Positions 50,944 through 59,121 of a stretch of DNA of 64,000 nt are shown here, in pieces. Source of the DNA: Cupriavidus respiraculi. GTDB lineage: Bacteria; Pseudomonadota; Gammaproteobacteria; Burkholderiales; Burkholderiaceae. Position 1 is the first letter of the stretch. Each line of letters opens with the position of its first letter. The stretch is from positions 1,054,001 through 1,118,000 of the forward strand of contig NZ_CAJZAH010000001.1 of the NCBI RefSeq assembly GCF_914271545.1, given 5' to 3'. The notes under the pieces are model-generated. The model was given only the letters and a program-made list of their open reading frames with translations. It was not told the DNA's origin and made no database searches. The position numbers and the translations under genes are program-made.

Positions 50944-51377
50944 CACAGGTCCTTGCTGAAGTGCAGCCCCATCGCAAGCAGGCCCACACGAAAATAGAAG
51001 CGTTGCGCGAGGCTGTTGGACAGCGCGGTGTCCAGCACGAGGCGCCGGCACGATTGCGCGCGCCCCAGGTCGGACAGCGCGGCCAGCAGCCGTTCGCCGT
51101 GTCCTTGACCGCGCCGGTCGTCCGCGCTCACGAGGTCGTCGACGTACAGAAAGCGGCCGTGGATCAGATTTTCCAAGGGCCGGTAGCCGGCGAGCGCCAC
51201 GGGCCGGTCGCCGGCCCAGGCGGCGAGCACGCGATAGCCCTGCTCTCGCTGTCGGGTCACCGCCGCCAGCAAGGCGTCGGGGGTGCGCAGGTTGGGACGG
51301 AGCTGGCGCATGACATCGAAGCAGGCGATCAGTTCGGCTTCGCTGTCGGCGTGTCGGATCGTTGGCGTGTCTGTCAT
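50943..51377 (-). CDS. GNAT-family N-acetyltransferase
   Basis: This 144-residue acetyltransferase has the acetyl-CoA loop DDRRGQGHGERLLAAL (R/Q-x-x-G-x-G/A type) near residues 88-103. Beta strand 4 is VALAGYRPLENLIHGRFLYVDDLV, and the C-terminal strand SNSLAQRFYFRVGL is typical of the family. The substrate is unknown. No start has a strong ribosome-binding site. I use the ATG at 51377 (MTDTP); an ATG at 51410 would add 11 residues. It is coupled to azoR and divergent from the MocR regulator. Confidence 0.8.
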   Translation of the reverse strand: MTDTPTIRHADSEAELIACFDVMRQLRPNLRTPDALLAAVTRQREQGYRVLAAWAGDRPVALAGYRPLENLIHGRFLYVDDLVSADDRRGQGHGERLLAALSDLGRAQSCRRLVLDTALSNSLAQRFYFRVGLLAMGLHFSKDL

Positions 51378-51475
51378 GGCGGCTGGGGCGGCGGAGGTCG
51401 AAGGGATCATGGACCGCAGTATGGGTTTTCGATGGCACAATCAACAGGTCCACTTTTTGACGATTCGACTAGGCC

Positions 51476-52945
51476 ATGACCGCCAACCTGCTACGCCTGG
51501 AACCGCGCGCGCCGACCCCGTTGCACGAGCAGGTCTACCAGCGCTTCAAGGCGCTGATCGGCCAGGGCCGGCTCGCGCCGGGGCAGCGGGTGCCTTCCTT
51601 GCGCGTACTGGCGGGTGAACTGGGGGTAGCGCGCGGCACGGTCGAGGTCGGCTACGACCGGCTGATCGGCGAAGGATATCTGGTCGCGCGCGGTCCGGCG
51701 GGGACGTTCGTCGCGGACGGCGTGGCCGGCGCCGGCATGCGCCGCGCCAAGGCGCCCGCCGCCGACGCCCTGCCGGCTGTCGCGCCCGCGCTCGACAGCC
51801 TCGGCGAGTCGGACGACGGCGCCATCCGCCCGCTGCAACTGGGCGTGCCGGCCGTCGATGTGTTTCCGCGCAAGCTTTGGGCCCGGCTGGTGGCCCGGCA
51901 GGCGCGGCTGCCGGGATCGCTGGCCAAGCCGCCGTCCGCAGGCCATGCGGCGCTGCGCGAAGCGCTGTCGGCGTACCTGCACCGCTCGCGCGGCATCGAT
52001 GCGGCGCCCGCGCAGGTCTTCGTCGTGCCCGGCTACACCGCCGCGCTGGGGCTGGCGGCGGATGCCCTGCTGTCGCCGCGCGACCGCGCCTGGGTCGAGT
52101 GTCCCGGCTATCCACCCACCACGCAGGTGCTCTCGCGGCTGGGACATCGGGTGCGGCCCATCCCGGTCGACGAGGAAGGCATCGATGTGGCATGGGGACG
52201 CCGGCGCTTCGCCGACGCTCGCCTCGCCGTGGTGACGCCCTCCCACCAGAGCCCGACCGGCGTTTCGCTAACGCTGGCGCGGCGCGCGGCGCTGCTGGAC
52301 TGGGCGGGCGAACGCGGCGCGTGGATCTTAGAGGACGACTACGACGGCGAATACCGCTACCGCGGCCATCCGCTGCCCGCGCTCAAGAGCCTTGATCGCC
52401 TGGACCGCGTGATCTACGGCGGCACGTTGAGCAAGGTGCTGTATCCCGGCCTGCGCCTGTCCTACGTGGTCGTGCCGCAAAGCCAGGTAGGCGCATTCGA
52501 GGCCGCCAGCCGGCGCGCGCTGCATGGCGGATGCCCGGAACTGCTGCAGGCCGTGGCGGCGGAGTTTATCGAGCAGGGACACTTCGCCCGGCATATCAAG
52601 CGCATGCGCGCGTTGTACGCGAAGCGGCGAGCGCTGCTGGCGGCGGCGTTCGCGCCATATGCCCCCCTGGGCCTGACCGTGCAGTTGCGCGAAGGCGGCA
52701 TGCATCTGCTGGTGGCGCTGCGCGACGACATGGACGACGTGGCGCTGGTGCGCCGTGCGCGCGAAGCGGGCTTCGGGCTGCAGGCGCTGACCGACTGGCG
52801 CCAGGGCGCGGACGGACCGCGCGGACTGATGGTCGGCTTTACCAACGTGGCCACCGCGGGACAGGCGCAAGACGTGGTGCGGCGCCTGATGGCGGCGCTG
52901 GGCCTGCCCGCACCACGGTCCGGGCGCCGCGGGCCGGCGCCCTGA
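51476..52945 (+). CDS. MocR/PdxR-type regulator (GntR DNA-binding plus aminotransferase fold)
   Basis: This 489-residue protein has an N-terminal GntR winged helix (PLHEQVYQRFKALIGQGRLAPGQRVPSLRVLAGELGVARGTVEVGYDRL, about residues 15-63). A fold-type I aminotransferase domain follows. The PLP lysine is in YGGTLSKVLYPGLRL, near residue 320, and ILEDDYDGEYRY holds the PLP-ring aspartate. MocR proteins sense PLP or amino-acid adducts and usually control a divergent gene, here the GNAT/azoR pair. PdxR itself would be expected next to pdxST, which is absent. Confidence 0.86.
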   Translation: MTANLLRLEPRAPTPLHEQVYQRFKALIGQGRLAPGQRVPSLRVLAGELGVARGTVEVGYDRLIGEGYLVARGPAGTFVADGVAGAGMRRAKAPAADALPAVAPALDSLGESDDGAIRPLQLGVPAVDVFPRKLWARLVARQARLPGSLAKPPSAGHAALREALSAYLHRSRGIDAAPAQVFVVPGYTAALGLAADALLSPRDRAWVECPGYPPTTQVLSRLGHRVRPIPVDEEGIDVAWGRRRFADARLAVVTPSHQSPTGVSLTLARRAALLDWAGERGAWILEDDYDGEYRYRGHPLPALKSLDRLDRVIYGGTLSKVLYPGLRLSYVVVPQSQVGAFEAASRRALHGGCPELLQAVAAEFIEQGHFARHIKRMRALYAKRRALLAAAFAPYAPLGLTVQLREGGMHLLVALRDDMDDVALVRRAREAGFGLQALTDWRQGADGPRGLMVGFTNVATAGQAQDVVRRLMAALGLPAPRSGRRGPAP

Positions 52946-52954
52946 ACCCGCCCT

Positions 52955-53356
52955 TCAGGCGAGCGAGGGCTCGCAGTGCTGCCGATAGGCGGGATAAAGC
53001 CGGATCTCCTCGCGCGTCATGCGCTGACGCAGCTGCGAGATGGCGCGGCCGAAGGCGCGCGCCTGGTCCAGCGATCCGCCCGGCTGCCCGTGCCCGTCGA
53101 AGAAGCCCAGCAGTTCGGCAGAGATGCGCTCCATCTCCGAGGCGTACTCGGTCGCCAGCGCCGCGGTCGCGCCGGTCCGCCGCATGGCGGGATAGAGCTG
53201 ATGGTCTTCGTGGGCGAGATGGGCCACGACCAGCTGCCGCACGCGCGCCAGCGTGCGCCTGCCGGCTTCCGAACTCAGTCCCTCCGCGCGAAGCTGGTCC
53301 AGCAGCCCGTAGATCTGCCGGTGTTCGTCGAGCATGTTGTCGATCAGCGAGGTCAT
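52955..53356 (-). CDS. Hemerythrin-domain protein of the NO-response cluster
   Basis: This 133-residue protein is a four-helix hemerythrin HHE domain: MLDEHRQIYGLL (first His), VAHLAHEDHQLYPAM (HxxxEDH) and MTREEIRLYPAYRQH. The di-iron centre could bind O2 or NO or help repair Fe-S centres. The ATG at 53356 follows AAAGGAG at eight bases; upstream in-frame sequence overlaps hmp and lacks the domain. It lies 61 bases downstream of hmp on the same strand, so it is probably co-expressed under NsrR. Confidence 0.84.
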   Translation of the reverse strand: MTSLIDNMLDEHRQIYGLLDQLRAEGLSSEAGRRTLARVRQLVVAHLAHEDHQLYPAMRRTGATAALATEYASEMERISAELLGFFDGHGQPGGSLDQARAFGRAISQLRQRMTREEIRLYPAYRQHCEPSLA

Positions 53357-53417
53357 CCCTGGCGCTCCTTTGGTTGGCATGGAGAGCGGCGCGCCGCGGC
53401 GGCGGCGCCGCAGTGCT

Positions 53418-54623
53418 TTACAGCAGGTCGTCGAGCAGGTCGGGGCCGAACACCTCGCGATGGATGCGATGCGCGGCGACGCCGCGCGCCTGCAGCGTGG
53501 CGCGCTGGGCCTGCATGAACGGCAGCGGGCCGCACAGGTAGAAGTCGGCGTCCTTGCCGATATCGCGCAGCACGATGTCCGCATCCATGTAGCCCGGCAA
53601 CGCGTCGCGGCCCAGGATCGTGGCGGGCTCGGCCGACTCCAGGAAGTAGTACGTGCTCAGGTGGGCGAGCTTGCCGCCGGCCGTGACCACGTCGTCGACG
53701 TGCGCCAGATGGGAAGCCGCGCGGGCGGCGTGGCCGAAGACGATGCGGCGCTGCGGATTGCACTGCGCCAGCGTGTTGAGTGCCGAGATCATCGGCGTGA
53801 TGCCCACACCGGCGGAGAGCAGCGCGATGGGCGCATCGCTATCGACATCCGGGGCGAAGTCGCCGAACGGCTGGCTGACCATCAGCACGGTGCCTTCGCT
53901 GGCATTGTCGTGCAGCCAGTTCGACACCGCACCCTGGGGCCGCTCGACATCGCCCGGCTCGCGCTTGACCGAGATGCGCCACGTGCGACCGTTCGACACA
54001 TCGGACAGGCTGTACTGGCGCTGCTGGAACACACCGGGGGAGAGCTCCACCACCACCGACACATACTGTCCGGGCTGGAAATCCGCGAGCATGCCGTCGC
54101 CCACGGGCGCCAGCGTGAAGGAAACGATGTCGTGGCCCTGCTGGCGCCGCTCGACCACGCGCACGGGCTGGCGATGGTCGGGGCCGCTGTCGGTCTTCAC
54201 GTACAGCCGCGTCTCGGCGGCGATCAGCTCGCCCGCCAGCACCCAGTAGGCTTCGTCCCAAGCGGCCATCAGTTCCGGGGTGGCGGCCTCGCCGAGGACT
54301 TCGCGGATGCCGTTGAGCAGATGCTTCCCGACGATGGCGTAGTGGCTCGGCTTGATGCCGACGGCGGCATGCTTGTGGACGATGCGGTTGACCACCGGGC
54401 CCAGCGCGTCAGGGGTGCGGTGGTTGGCGGCATAGGCGAACACCGCCGCTGCAAGGGATTGCTGCTGGGAGCCGTTCGCCTGGTTGCCCATGTTGAACAG
54501 ATTGGTCAGCTCGGGACGATCCGCGAACATGTTGCGGTAGAAGGTCTGCGTGATGGCCAGACCATGCGCTCTGAGCACCGGCACGCTGGCATCGATCAGG
54601 GGTTTCGAGGCTTCCGACAGCAT
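53418..54623 (-). CDS. hmp: Flavohaemoglobin (nitric oxide dioxygenase)
   Basis: This 401-residue protein has an N-terminal globin domain (distal Tyr in ITQTFYRNMF, Gln in GSQQQSLA, proximal His in NRIVHKHAAVG) joined to a ferredoxin-NADP-reductase module. In that module RQYSLSD contacts FAD and SAGVGITPMIS binds NAD(P)H; the C-terminus is HREVFGPDLL. It converts NO and O2 to nitrate using NAD(P)H. The ATG at 54623 has GGAG seven bases upstream; a TTG four codons earlier is less likely. It is divergent from nsrR, with AAGATGCA half-sites in the spacer. Confidence 0.92.
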   Translation of the reverse strand: MLSEASKPLIDASVPVLRAHGLAITQTFYRNMFADRPELTNLFNMGNQANGSQQQSLAAAVFAYAANHRTPDALGPVVNRIVHKHAAVGIKPSHYAIVGKHLLNGIREVLGEAATPELMAAWDEAYWVLAGELIAAETRLYVKTDSGPDHRQPVRVVERRQQGHDIVSFTLAPVGDGMLADFQPGQYVSVVVELSPGVFQQRQYSLSDVSNGRTWRISVKREPGDVERPQGAVSNWLHDNASEGTVLMVSQPFGDFAPDVDSDAPIALLSAGVGITPMISALNTLAQCNPQRRIVFGHAARAASHLAHVDDVVTAGGKLAHLSTYYFLESAEPATILGRDALPGYMDADIVLRDIGKDADFYLCGPLPFMQAQRATLQARGVAAHRIHREVFGPDLLDDLL

Positions 54624-54634
54624 TGCATTCTCCA

Positions 54635-54801
54635 AAGATGCATTTTACGTACAACAAAAAGGGCGTAACGCGACCGGACTGGATTCCTTGCGGCAGGGCG
54701 CGCCCGGTGGTGCGTTGCAGCGATTCTAGTTAAAGATGCACTAGCAATGCAACAAAAACCACGAACCGTTTGTTGTTAAAGATGCATCGCCAGGCAATGT
54801 T
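54635..54801. promoter_or_regulatory. Three NsrR-like half-sites in the hmp-nsrR spacer
   Basis: AAGATGCATTTTACGTACAA (54635-54654), AAGATGCACTAGCAATGCAA (54733-54752) and AAGATGCATCG with a weak second arm (54779-54801) repeat the AAGATGCA core of the NsrR consensus on the plus strand. The second and third lie where they could control hmp and nsrR. The first overlaps the hmp leader next to its ribosome-binding site. All are less symmetric than the nnrS box. The spacer is AT-rich compared with its surroundings. Confidence 0.6.
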
Positions 54802-54833
54802 AATATGCCGGTCTCCCCGTCGTGCCCACCGCC

Positions 54834-55337
54834 ATGAAGCTCACCGACTACACCGACTACAGCCTGCGCGTGCTGCTCTATACAGCGGTGCATCCGGATA
54901 CGCTGGTCACGATCCAGCAGATCGCCGACACCTTCGGCATTCCGAAGAACCATCTGATCAAGATCGTGCAGCGCCTGGGACAGGAAGGCTTCCTGCATAC
55001 CGTGCGCGGACGCACGGGCGGCATCCGGCTGGGCATGCCCGCCCAGCGCATCGTCATCGGCGACGTGGTACGGGCCACGGAGCCCGACTTCAAGATGGTC
55101 CAGTGCTTCCGGGACCAGGATGGCGACCACGGGGGCTGCCCCATTCAGGGCATCTGCGCGCTGCAGGGCGTGCTGGGCGATGCGCTGCGGGCGTTCTTCG
55201 AGGTGCTCGACGGCGTGACGCTGGCCGACGTCATCGCGCAACCGGCGCTGGCCGTCGCGCTCGGCGGGACGGCCAGCGTGCCGCTGACGGGATTGCGCGC
55301 ATCCGCCGGAAAAACGAGGGCACGTGCGCGCGCCTGA
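54834..55337 (+). CDS. nsrR: Rrf2-family NO-sensing repressor NsrR
   Basis: This 167-residue regulator starts with the NsrR pattern MKLTDYTDYSLRVLLY, with the probable cluster ligand Asp8. A winged helix follows (IQQIADTFGIPKNHLIKIVQRL) and then a wing with GRTGGIRL. Three cysteines, C91, C102 and C108, suit a [4Fe-4S] cluster; the C91-C102 gap is wider than in E. coli NsrR as I recall it. NO damages the cluster and lifts repression of hmp, the hemerythrin gene and probably nnrS. A GTG four codons upstream is an alternative start. Confidence 0.87.
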   Translation: MKLTDYTDYSLRVLLYTAVHPDTLVTIQQIADTFGIPKNHLIKIVQRLGQEGFLHTVRGRTGGIRLGMPAQRIVIGDVVRATEPDFKMVQCFRDQDGDHGGCPIQGICALQGVLGDALRAFFEVLDGVTLADVIAQPALAVALGGTASVPLTGLRASAGKTRARARA

Positions 55338-55406
55338 GCGCGGGCGAACGGAAGCCGCAATGGCCGGACTGTCGTCCCCGCGACGGTCGTCCCTCGCGCG
55401 GAATCA

Positions 55407-56372
55407 TCAATACCAGATGCGCACCCCGGCAACGACGCGGGTCTCGCCCCGGCGATCGCCGGCCGCGCGCATCATGTCGGCCGTGTTGCCGAATGCCTGG
55501 TAGCGCTCTACCCCGATATACGGCGCGAACTGGCGGCTGATCTCGTAGCGCAGGCGCACGCCGGCCACGCCGTTGGACAAGCCGCTGCCGATGCCGACCT
55601 CCGGATCGCTCTTGCCGTACAGGTTCGCCTCGACGCGCGGCTGCAGAATCAGGCGCTGGGTCAGCAACAGGTCGTATTCGGCCGACAACCGCAGCGCGGT
55701 GCGCCCGCCGGTGCCGACATAGGCGGTGGCGTCCACCTCGAACCAGTACGGCGCCAGGCCCTGGATGCCGAACGCCAGCCAGTTGCGCGGCGGCCTACCA
55801 TGGCCCGCATCGTTGCGCACGCCCAGCTGGGTGTCCCAATAGGACGCCACCGCGTGGCTCCACAGCAGTTCGGTGCGCGCTTCGTGCACCCTGCCGCGCG
55901 CGACATCGCCCTCGGCCTTCACGACGAGCCGGTTGTAGGTGCCGCCCAGCCACGCCTGAGCCTCGTAGGCGAGCGCGTTGCCATCCGGGCCATGAACGCC
56001 TTCGAGCCGGTCGACGAGCAGGGACGAGAACACATGCTCGTCCGCCATCATCATGCCGTGCCCGTCGTGGCCGCGCTGGTAGCCGCCGGAATAGGCATGC
56101 GGGTCGCGGGCATCGGCGGGGGCGCGGCCGCCTTGCATCTTCATGTCGCCGTGGTCCATGGACGGCCGCGCGCCGGTGCCCTCGGTCGCCGCGGCCGCCG
56201 GCGCCGGCGCGGACCCGTGATGGCGATGGTCATGGTGGTCGGCGTGCTGTGCCCAGACCTCGCCGGCGCCGGCAACGGCCAGCACGGCCGCGGCGATGGC
56301 TTTCGCGGCGGTGCCGATGGCCGGCCTGCGGGTGTGCGGCTGCGCGCCGCGTGCGTTCGTGTGCGGATGCAT
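55407..56372 (-). CDS. copB: Outer-membrane copper resistance protein CopB
   Basis: This 321-residue protein has a signal peptide (core about residues 22-38, cleavage near VWAQ). A histidine- and methionine-rich stretch follows (HADHHDHRHHG, MDHGDMKMQGG, HDGHGMMM), then a CopB beta-barrel domain that starts near FSSLLVDRLEG and ends in the outer-membrane-type VRIWY. CopB sits in the outer membrane and helps sequester or expel copper. Its ATG overlaps the copA stop by one base (TGATG), so the two are translated together. Confidence 0.9.
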   Translation of the reverse strand: MHPHTNARGAQPHTRRPAIGTAAKAIAAAVLAVAGAGEVWAQHADHHDHRHHGSAPAPAAAATEGTGARPSMDHGDMKMQGGRAPADARDPHAYSGGYQRGHDGHGMMMADEHVFSSLLVDRLEGVHGPDGNALAYEAQAWLGGTYNRLVVKAEGDVARGRVHEARTELLWSHAVASYWDTQLGVRNDAGHGRPPRNWLAFGIQGLAPYWFEVDATAYVGTGGRTALRLSAEYDLLLTQRLILQPRVEANLYGKSDPEVGIGSGLSNGVAGVRLRYEISRQFAPYIGVERYQAFGNTADMMRAAGDRRGETRVVAGVRIWY

Positions 56373-58243
56373 CAGGCCACCACCACTTCGCGGAACATGC
56401 CCGCGTCCATATGCAGCATCAGGTGGCAGTGCCAGGCCCAGCGGCCCGGCGCGTCGGCGGTCACCAGAAAGGTGACGCGCTGGGCCGGCTGAACGCCGAA
56501 GGTATGCCGGCGCGCGAGAAATTCGCCGTCCGGCGTCTCCAGCTCGCTCCACATGCCGTGCAGGTGCATGGGGTGGGTCATCATCGTGTCGTTGTGCAGG
56601 ATCACCCGCAGGCGTTCGCCATGGCGGAAATGGACCGGCGTCGACTTGCCGAATTCCACGCCGTCCATCGACCAGGTGTAGCGTTCCATGTTGCCCGTAA
56701 GGTGAAGTTCGACTTCACGGCCCGGACCGCGCGGGTCCATGGGGCCGCCGATGGTGTGCATGTCGGCCAGCGTAAGGACGCGGCGGCCGTTGTCGCGCAG
56801 GCCGACACCGGGGTCGTCGAGATTGGTGCGGGCCATGTCCACGCGCATGTCGGTACTCGGTCCATATTCCGTGCGCGCATGGCGCGCGATCTTGCTGGGC
56901 ACCTTGAGCGGGCCGGGCGCCGCCATGCCATGGCCCGCGTGCTGGCCGTGGTCCATGCCGGCGTGCTGGGCGTGGTCCATGGCGGCGTGCTGGCTGTGGT
57001 CCATGCCGCCGTGACCGCCGTGGTCGCCGTGACCGCCGTGGTCGCCGTGAGCGCCATGGCCACCGTGCGTCCCCGCGCCCATCTCGCCCATCATGTCCGC
57101 CATCGACAGCCACTGCGGCTTGTCAAGCTCGGGCACCGCGGCCTGCAAGCCCGCGCGGGTCGCCAGCGTGCCGCGCGCATAGCCGCTGCGGTCCATCGCC
57201 TGCGAGAAGATGGTGTACGCCTCGTCCTGCGGCCGGACCAGGACATCGCAGGTTTCCCCGGGTCCGAAGCGGAATTCGTCCACCGTGACCGGCTCGATAT
57301 CCTGCCCGTCCACCTGCACGACCCTGAGCTTCAGGCCGGGAATGCGCACGTCGTAGAAGGTATTGCCGGCCCCGTTGATAAACCGCAGCCGCACCGTCTC
57401 GCCCCGGGCGAACAGGCCGGTCCAGTTGCCGGCCGGGGTCATGCCATTGGTGAGGTAGGTCAAGGTCACGCCCGACAGGTCTGCCAGATCGGTCGGACTC
57501 ATCCGCATCTGGTTCCACATCCTGCGTTTGTCCAGCGCCGACTTCAGCCCCTCCTGCGATATGTCGCGGAAGAAGTCGACCACCGTAGGCTGGTTGTAGT
57601 TGTAATAGTCGCTCTGTACCTTCAGCTTGGCCAGCACCCGCATCGGATCCTCGTCGGTCCAGTCCGACAGCAGCACCGTGTAGTCGCGGTCTGCGCGCAC
57701 GGGGTCCGCGCCGGCGGGATCGATGACGATGCCGCCGTAGACGCCGGTCATCTCCTGGAAGCCGGAATGCGAGTGGTACCAGTAGCTGCCGCTTTGCGCG
57801 ACCTTGAAGCGGTAGGTGAAGGTCTGCCCCGGCGCGATGCCAGGGAAGCTGATGCCCGGCACGCCGTCCATCTCGTACGGCAGGATGATGCCGTGCCAGT
57901 GGATCGAGGTCGGCTCGCGCAGACGGTTCGTCACCCGGATCGTGACCGTTTCACCCTCGCGCCAGCGCAGTGTCGGCCCCGGCAGCATGCCGTTGATGGT
58001 GGTGGCCATGGCGGGCCTGCCGGTGAAGTTGACCGGCGACTCGGCGATCACCAGGTCGAACTCCGTCCCGCGCAGCACCGGCGCCGTGCCGAAAGCGGTC
58101 TCGGGCGGCGCAGCGCCGGATTGCGACGCAGCACCGCCCGCCCAGCCCACGCCGGCCAGCACGCCGCCGGCGACCAGGCCCTGGACGAATCGCCGGCGTG
58201 GCAGGCTCGGCCATGACGGCCCGGACGGGAAATAGGATCGCAT
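56372..58243 (-). CDS. copA: Periplasmic multicopper oxidase CopA
   Basis: This 623-residue protein has a Tat signal (PRRRFVQGLVAGG). Three cupredoxin-type domains carry copper ligands in SIHWHGIILP, YWYHSHSGFQ, MMTHPMHLHGMW and WAWHCHLMLHMDAGM. It oxidises Cu(I) to Cu(II) in the periplasm. Before the last domain lies a His/Met-rich insert of about 48 residues (DNA about 56926-57069) with repeats HGGHG, HGDHGGHGD, MDHSQHAAMDHAQHAGMDH, probably a copper reservoir. It is first in the copAB operon and divergent from copRS, with a dyad in the spacer. Confidence 0.92.
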   Translation of the reverse strand: MRSYFPSGPSWPSLPRRRFVQGLVAGGVLAGVGWAGGAASQSGAAPPETAFGTAPVLRGTEFDLVIAESPVNFTGRPAMATTINGMLPGPTLRWREGETVTIRVTNRLREPTSIHWHGIILPYEMDGVPGISFPGIAPGQTFTYRFKVAQSGSYWYHSHSGFQEMTGVYGGIVIDPAGADPVRADRDYTVLLSDWTDEDPMRVLAKLKVQSDYYNYNQPTVVDFFRDISQEGLKSALDKRRMWNQMRMSPTDLADLSGVTLTYLTNGMTPAGNWTGLFARGETVRLRFINGAGNTFYDVRIPGLKLRVVQVDGQDIEPVTVDEFRFGPGETCDVLVRPQDEAYTIFSQAMDRSGYARGTLATRAGLQAAVPELDKPQWLSMADMMGEMGAGTHGGHGAHGDHGGHGDHGGHGGMDHSQHAAMDHAQHAGMDHGQHAGHGMAAPGPLKVPSKIARHARTEYGPSTDMRVDMARTNLDDPGVGLRDNGRRVLTLADMHTIGGPMDPRGPGREVELHLTGNMERYTWSMDGVEFGKSTPVHFRHGERLRVILHNDTMMTHPMHLHGMWSELETPDGEFLARRHTFGVQPAQRVTFLVTADAPGRWAWHCHLMLHMDAGMFREVVVA

Positions 58244-58333
58244 CGGGATATGTCCTCTGTTCTCGGGAAGTGCCGCGCACCGGCACGGCTTCGGCAGGGT
58301 AACGAGACCGAGGCTACGCTCGACTTACCCGAT

Positions 58334-58351
58334 CATTACATTCCGGTAATG
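58334..58351. promoter_or_regulatory. Cop-box-like dyad between copA and copR
   Basis: CATTAC-ATTCCG-GTAATG is a perfect dyad with 6-base arms. It is nested with ACATT-CCGGT-AATGT in the copA/copR divergent spacer. Its place and form fit the binding site of the CopR/CusR-type regulator encoded next to it, controlling both directions. Confidence 0.65.
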
Positions 58352-58434
58352 TTGGCGTCATCCGCGCGCGCCGCTCGTTACACTTGGCGGGCGCAGGACC
58401 CCTTGCTCTCTGCCGCTGACACGGAACGCTGAAC

Positions 58435-59121
58435 ATGAAACTGCTTGTCGTCGAGGACGAGGCCAAGACCGGCGAATACCTGCGCCAGGGCCTGACCGAA
58501 GCCGGCTTCGTCGTCGATCTGGCTCTCAACGGCCTGGACGGCGGCCATCTCGCGATGACGGAGCCCTATGACCTGCTGATCCTCGACGTGATGCTGCCCG
58601 ACGTCGATGGCTGGCGCATTCTCCAATCGCTGCGCGCGTCCCACAACGCCATGCCGGTGCTGTTCCTGACCGCGCGGGACAGCGTGGCCGACCGTGTCAA
58701 GGGCCTCGAACTCGGCGCGGACGACTACCTGGTCAAGCCCTTCGCCTTCTCCGAACTGCTTGCCAGGGTGCGCAGCCTGCTGCGGCGGGGCCATGCCCAG
58801 GTCGCTCTGGATCGGCTCGAGGTCGGCGACCTGGTGCTGGATCTCGCGCGCCGCCGTGCCACCCGCGCCGGGCGCCGCATCGCACTGACCGGCAAGGAGT
58901 TCTCGCTGCTCGAGCTGCTGGTGCGCCGCCGCGGGGAGGTACTGCCGCGCTCGCTGATCGCCTCGCAGGTGTGGGACATGAATTTCGACAGCGACACCAA
59001 CGTGATCGACGTTGCCATCCGCCGGCTGCGCGCCAAGATCGACGACGACTTCGACACCAAGCTGATCCAGACCGTGCGGGGCATGGGCTATGTCATCGAC
59101 GGTCCCGAGGACCCGGCCTGA
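58435..59121 (+). CDS. copR: Heavy-metal response regulator CopR/CusR
   Basis: This 228-residue OmpR/PhoB-type regulator has the receiver residues [25 protein letters not shown] (phosphoacceptor near residue 51), FLTARDS and DYLVKPF. A C-terminal winged helix follows ([35 protein letters not shown]). The N-terminus [15 protein letters not shown] is typical of CusR/CopR. It should activate copAB in response to periplasmic copper. The stop overlaps the kinase start by one base. Confidence 0.9.
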   Translation: MKLLVVEDEAKTGEYLRQGLTEAGFVVDLALNGLDGGHLAMTEPYDLLILDVMLPDVDGWRILQSLRASHNAMPVLFLTARDSVADRVKGLELGADDYLVKPFAFSELLARVRSLLRRGHAQVALDRLEVGDLVLDLARRRATRAGRRIALTGKEFSLLELLVRRRGEVLPRSLIASQVWDMNFDSDTNVIDVAIRRLRAKIDDDFDTKLIQTVRGMGYVIDGPEDPA

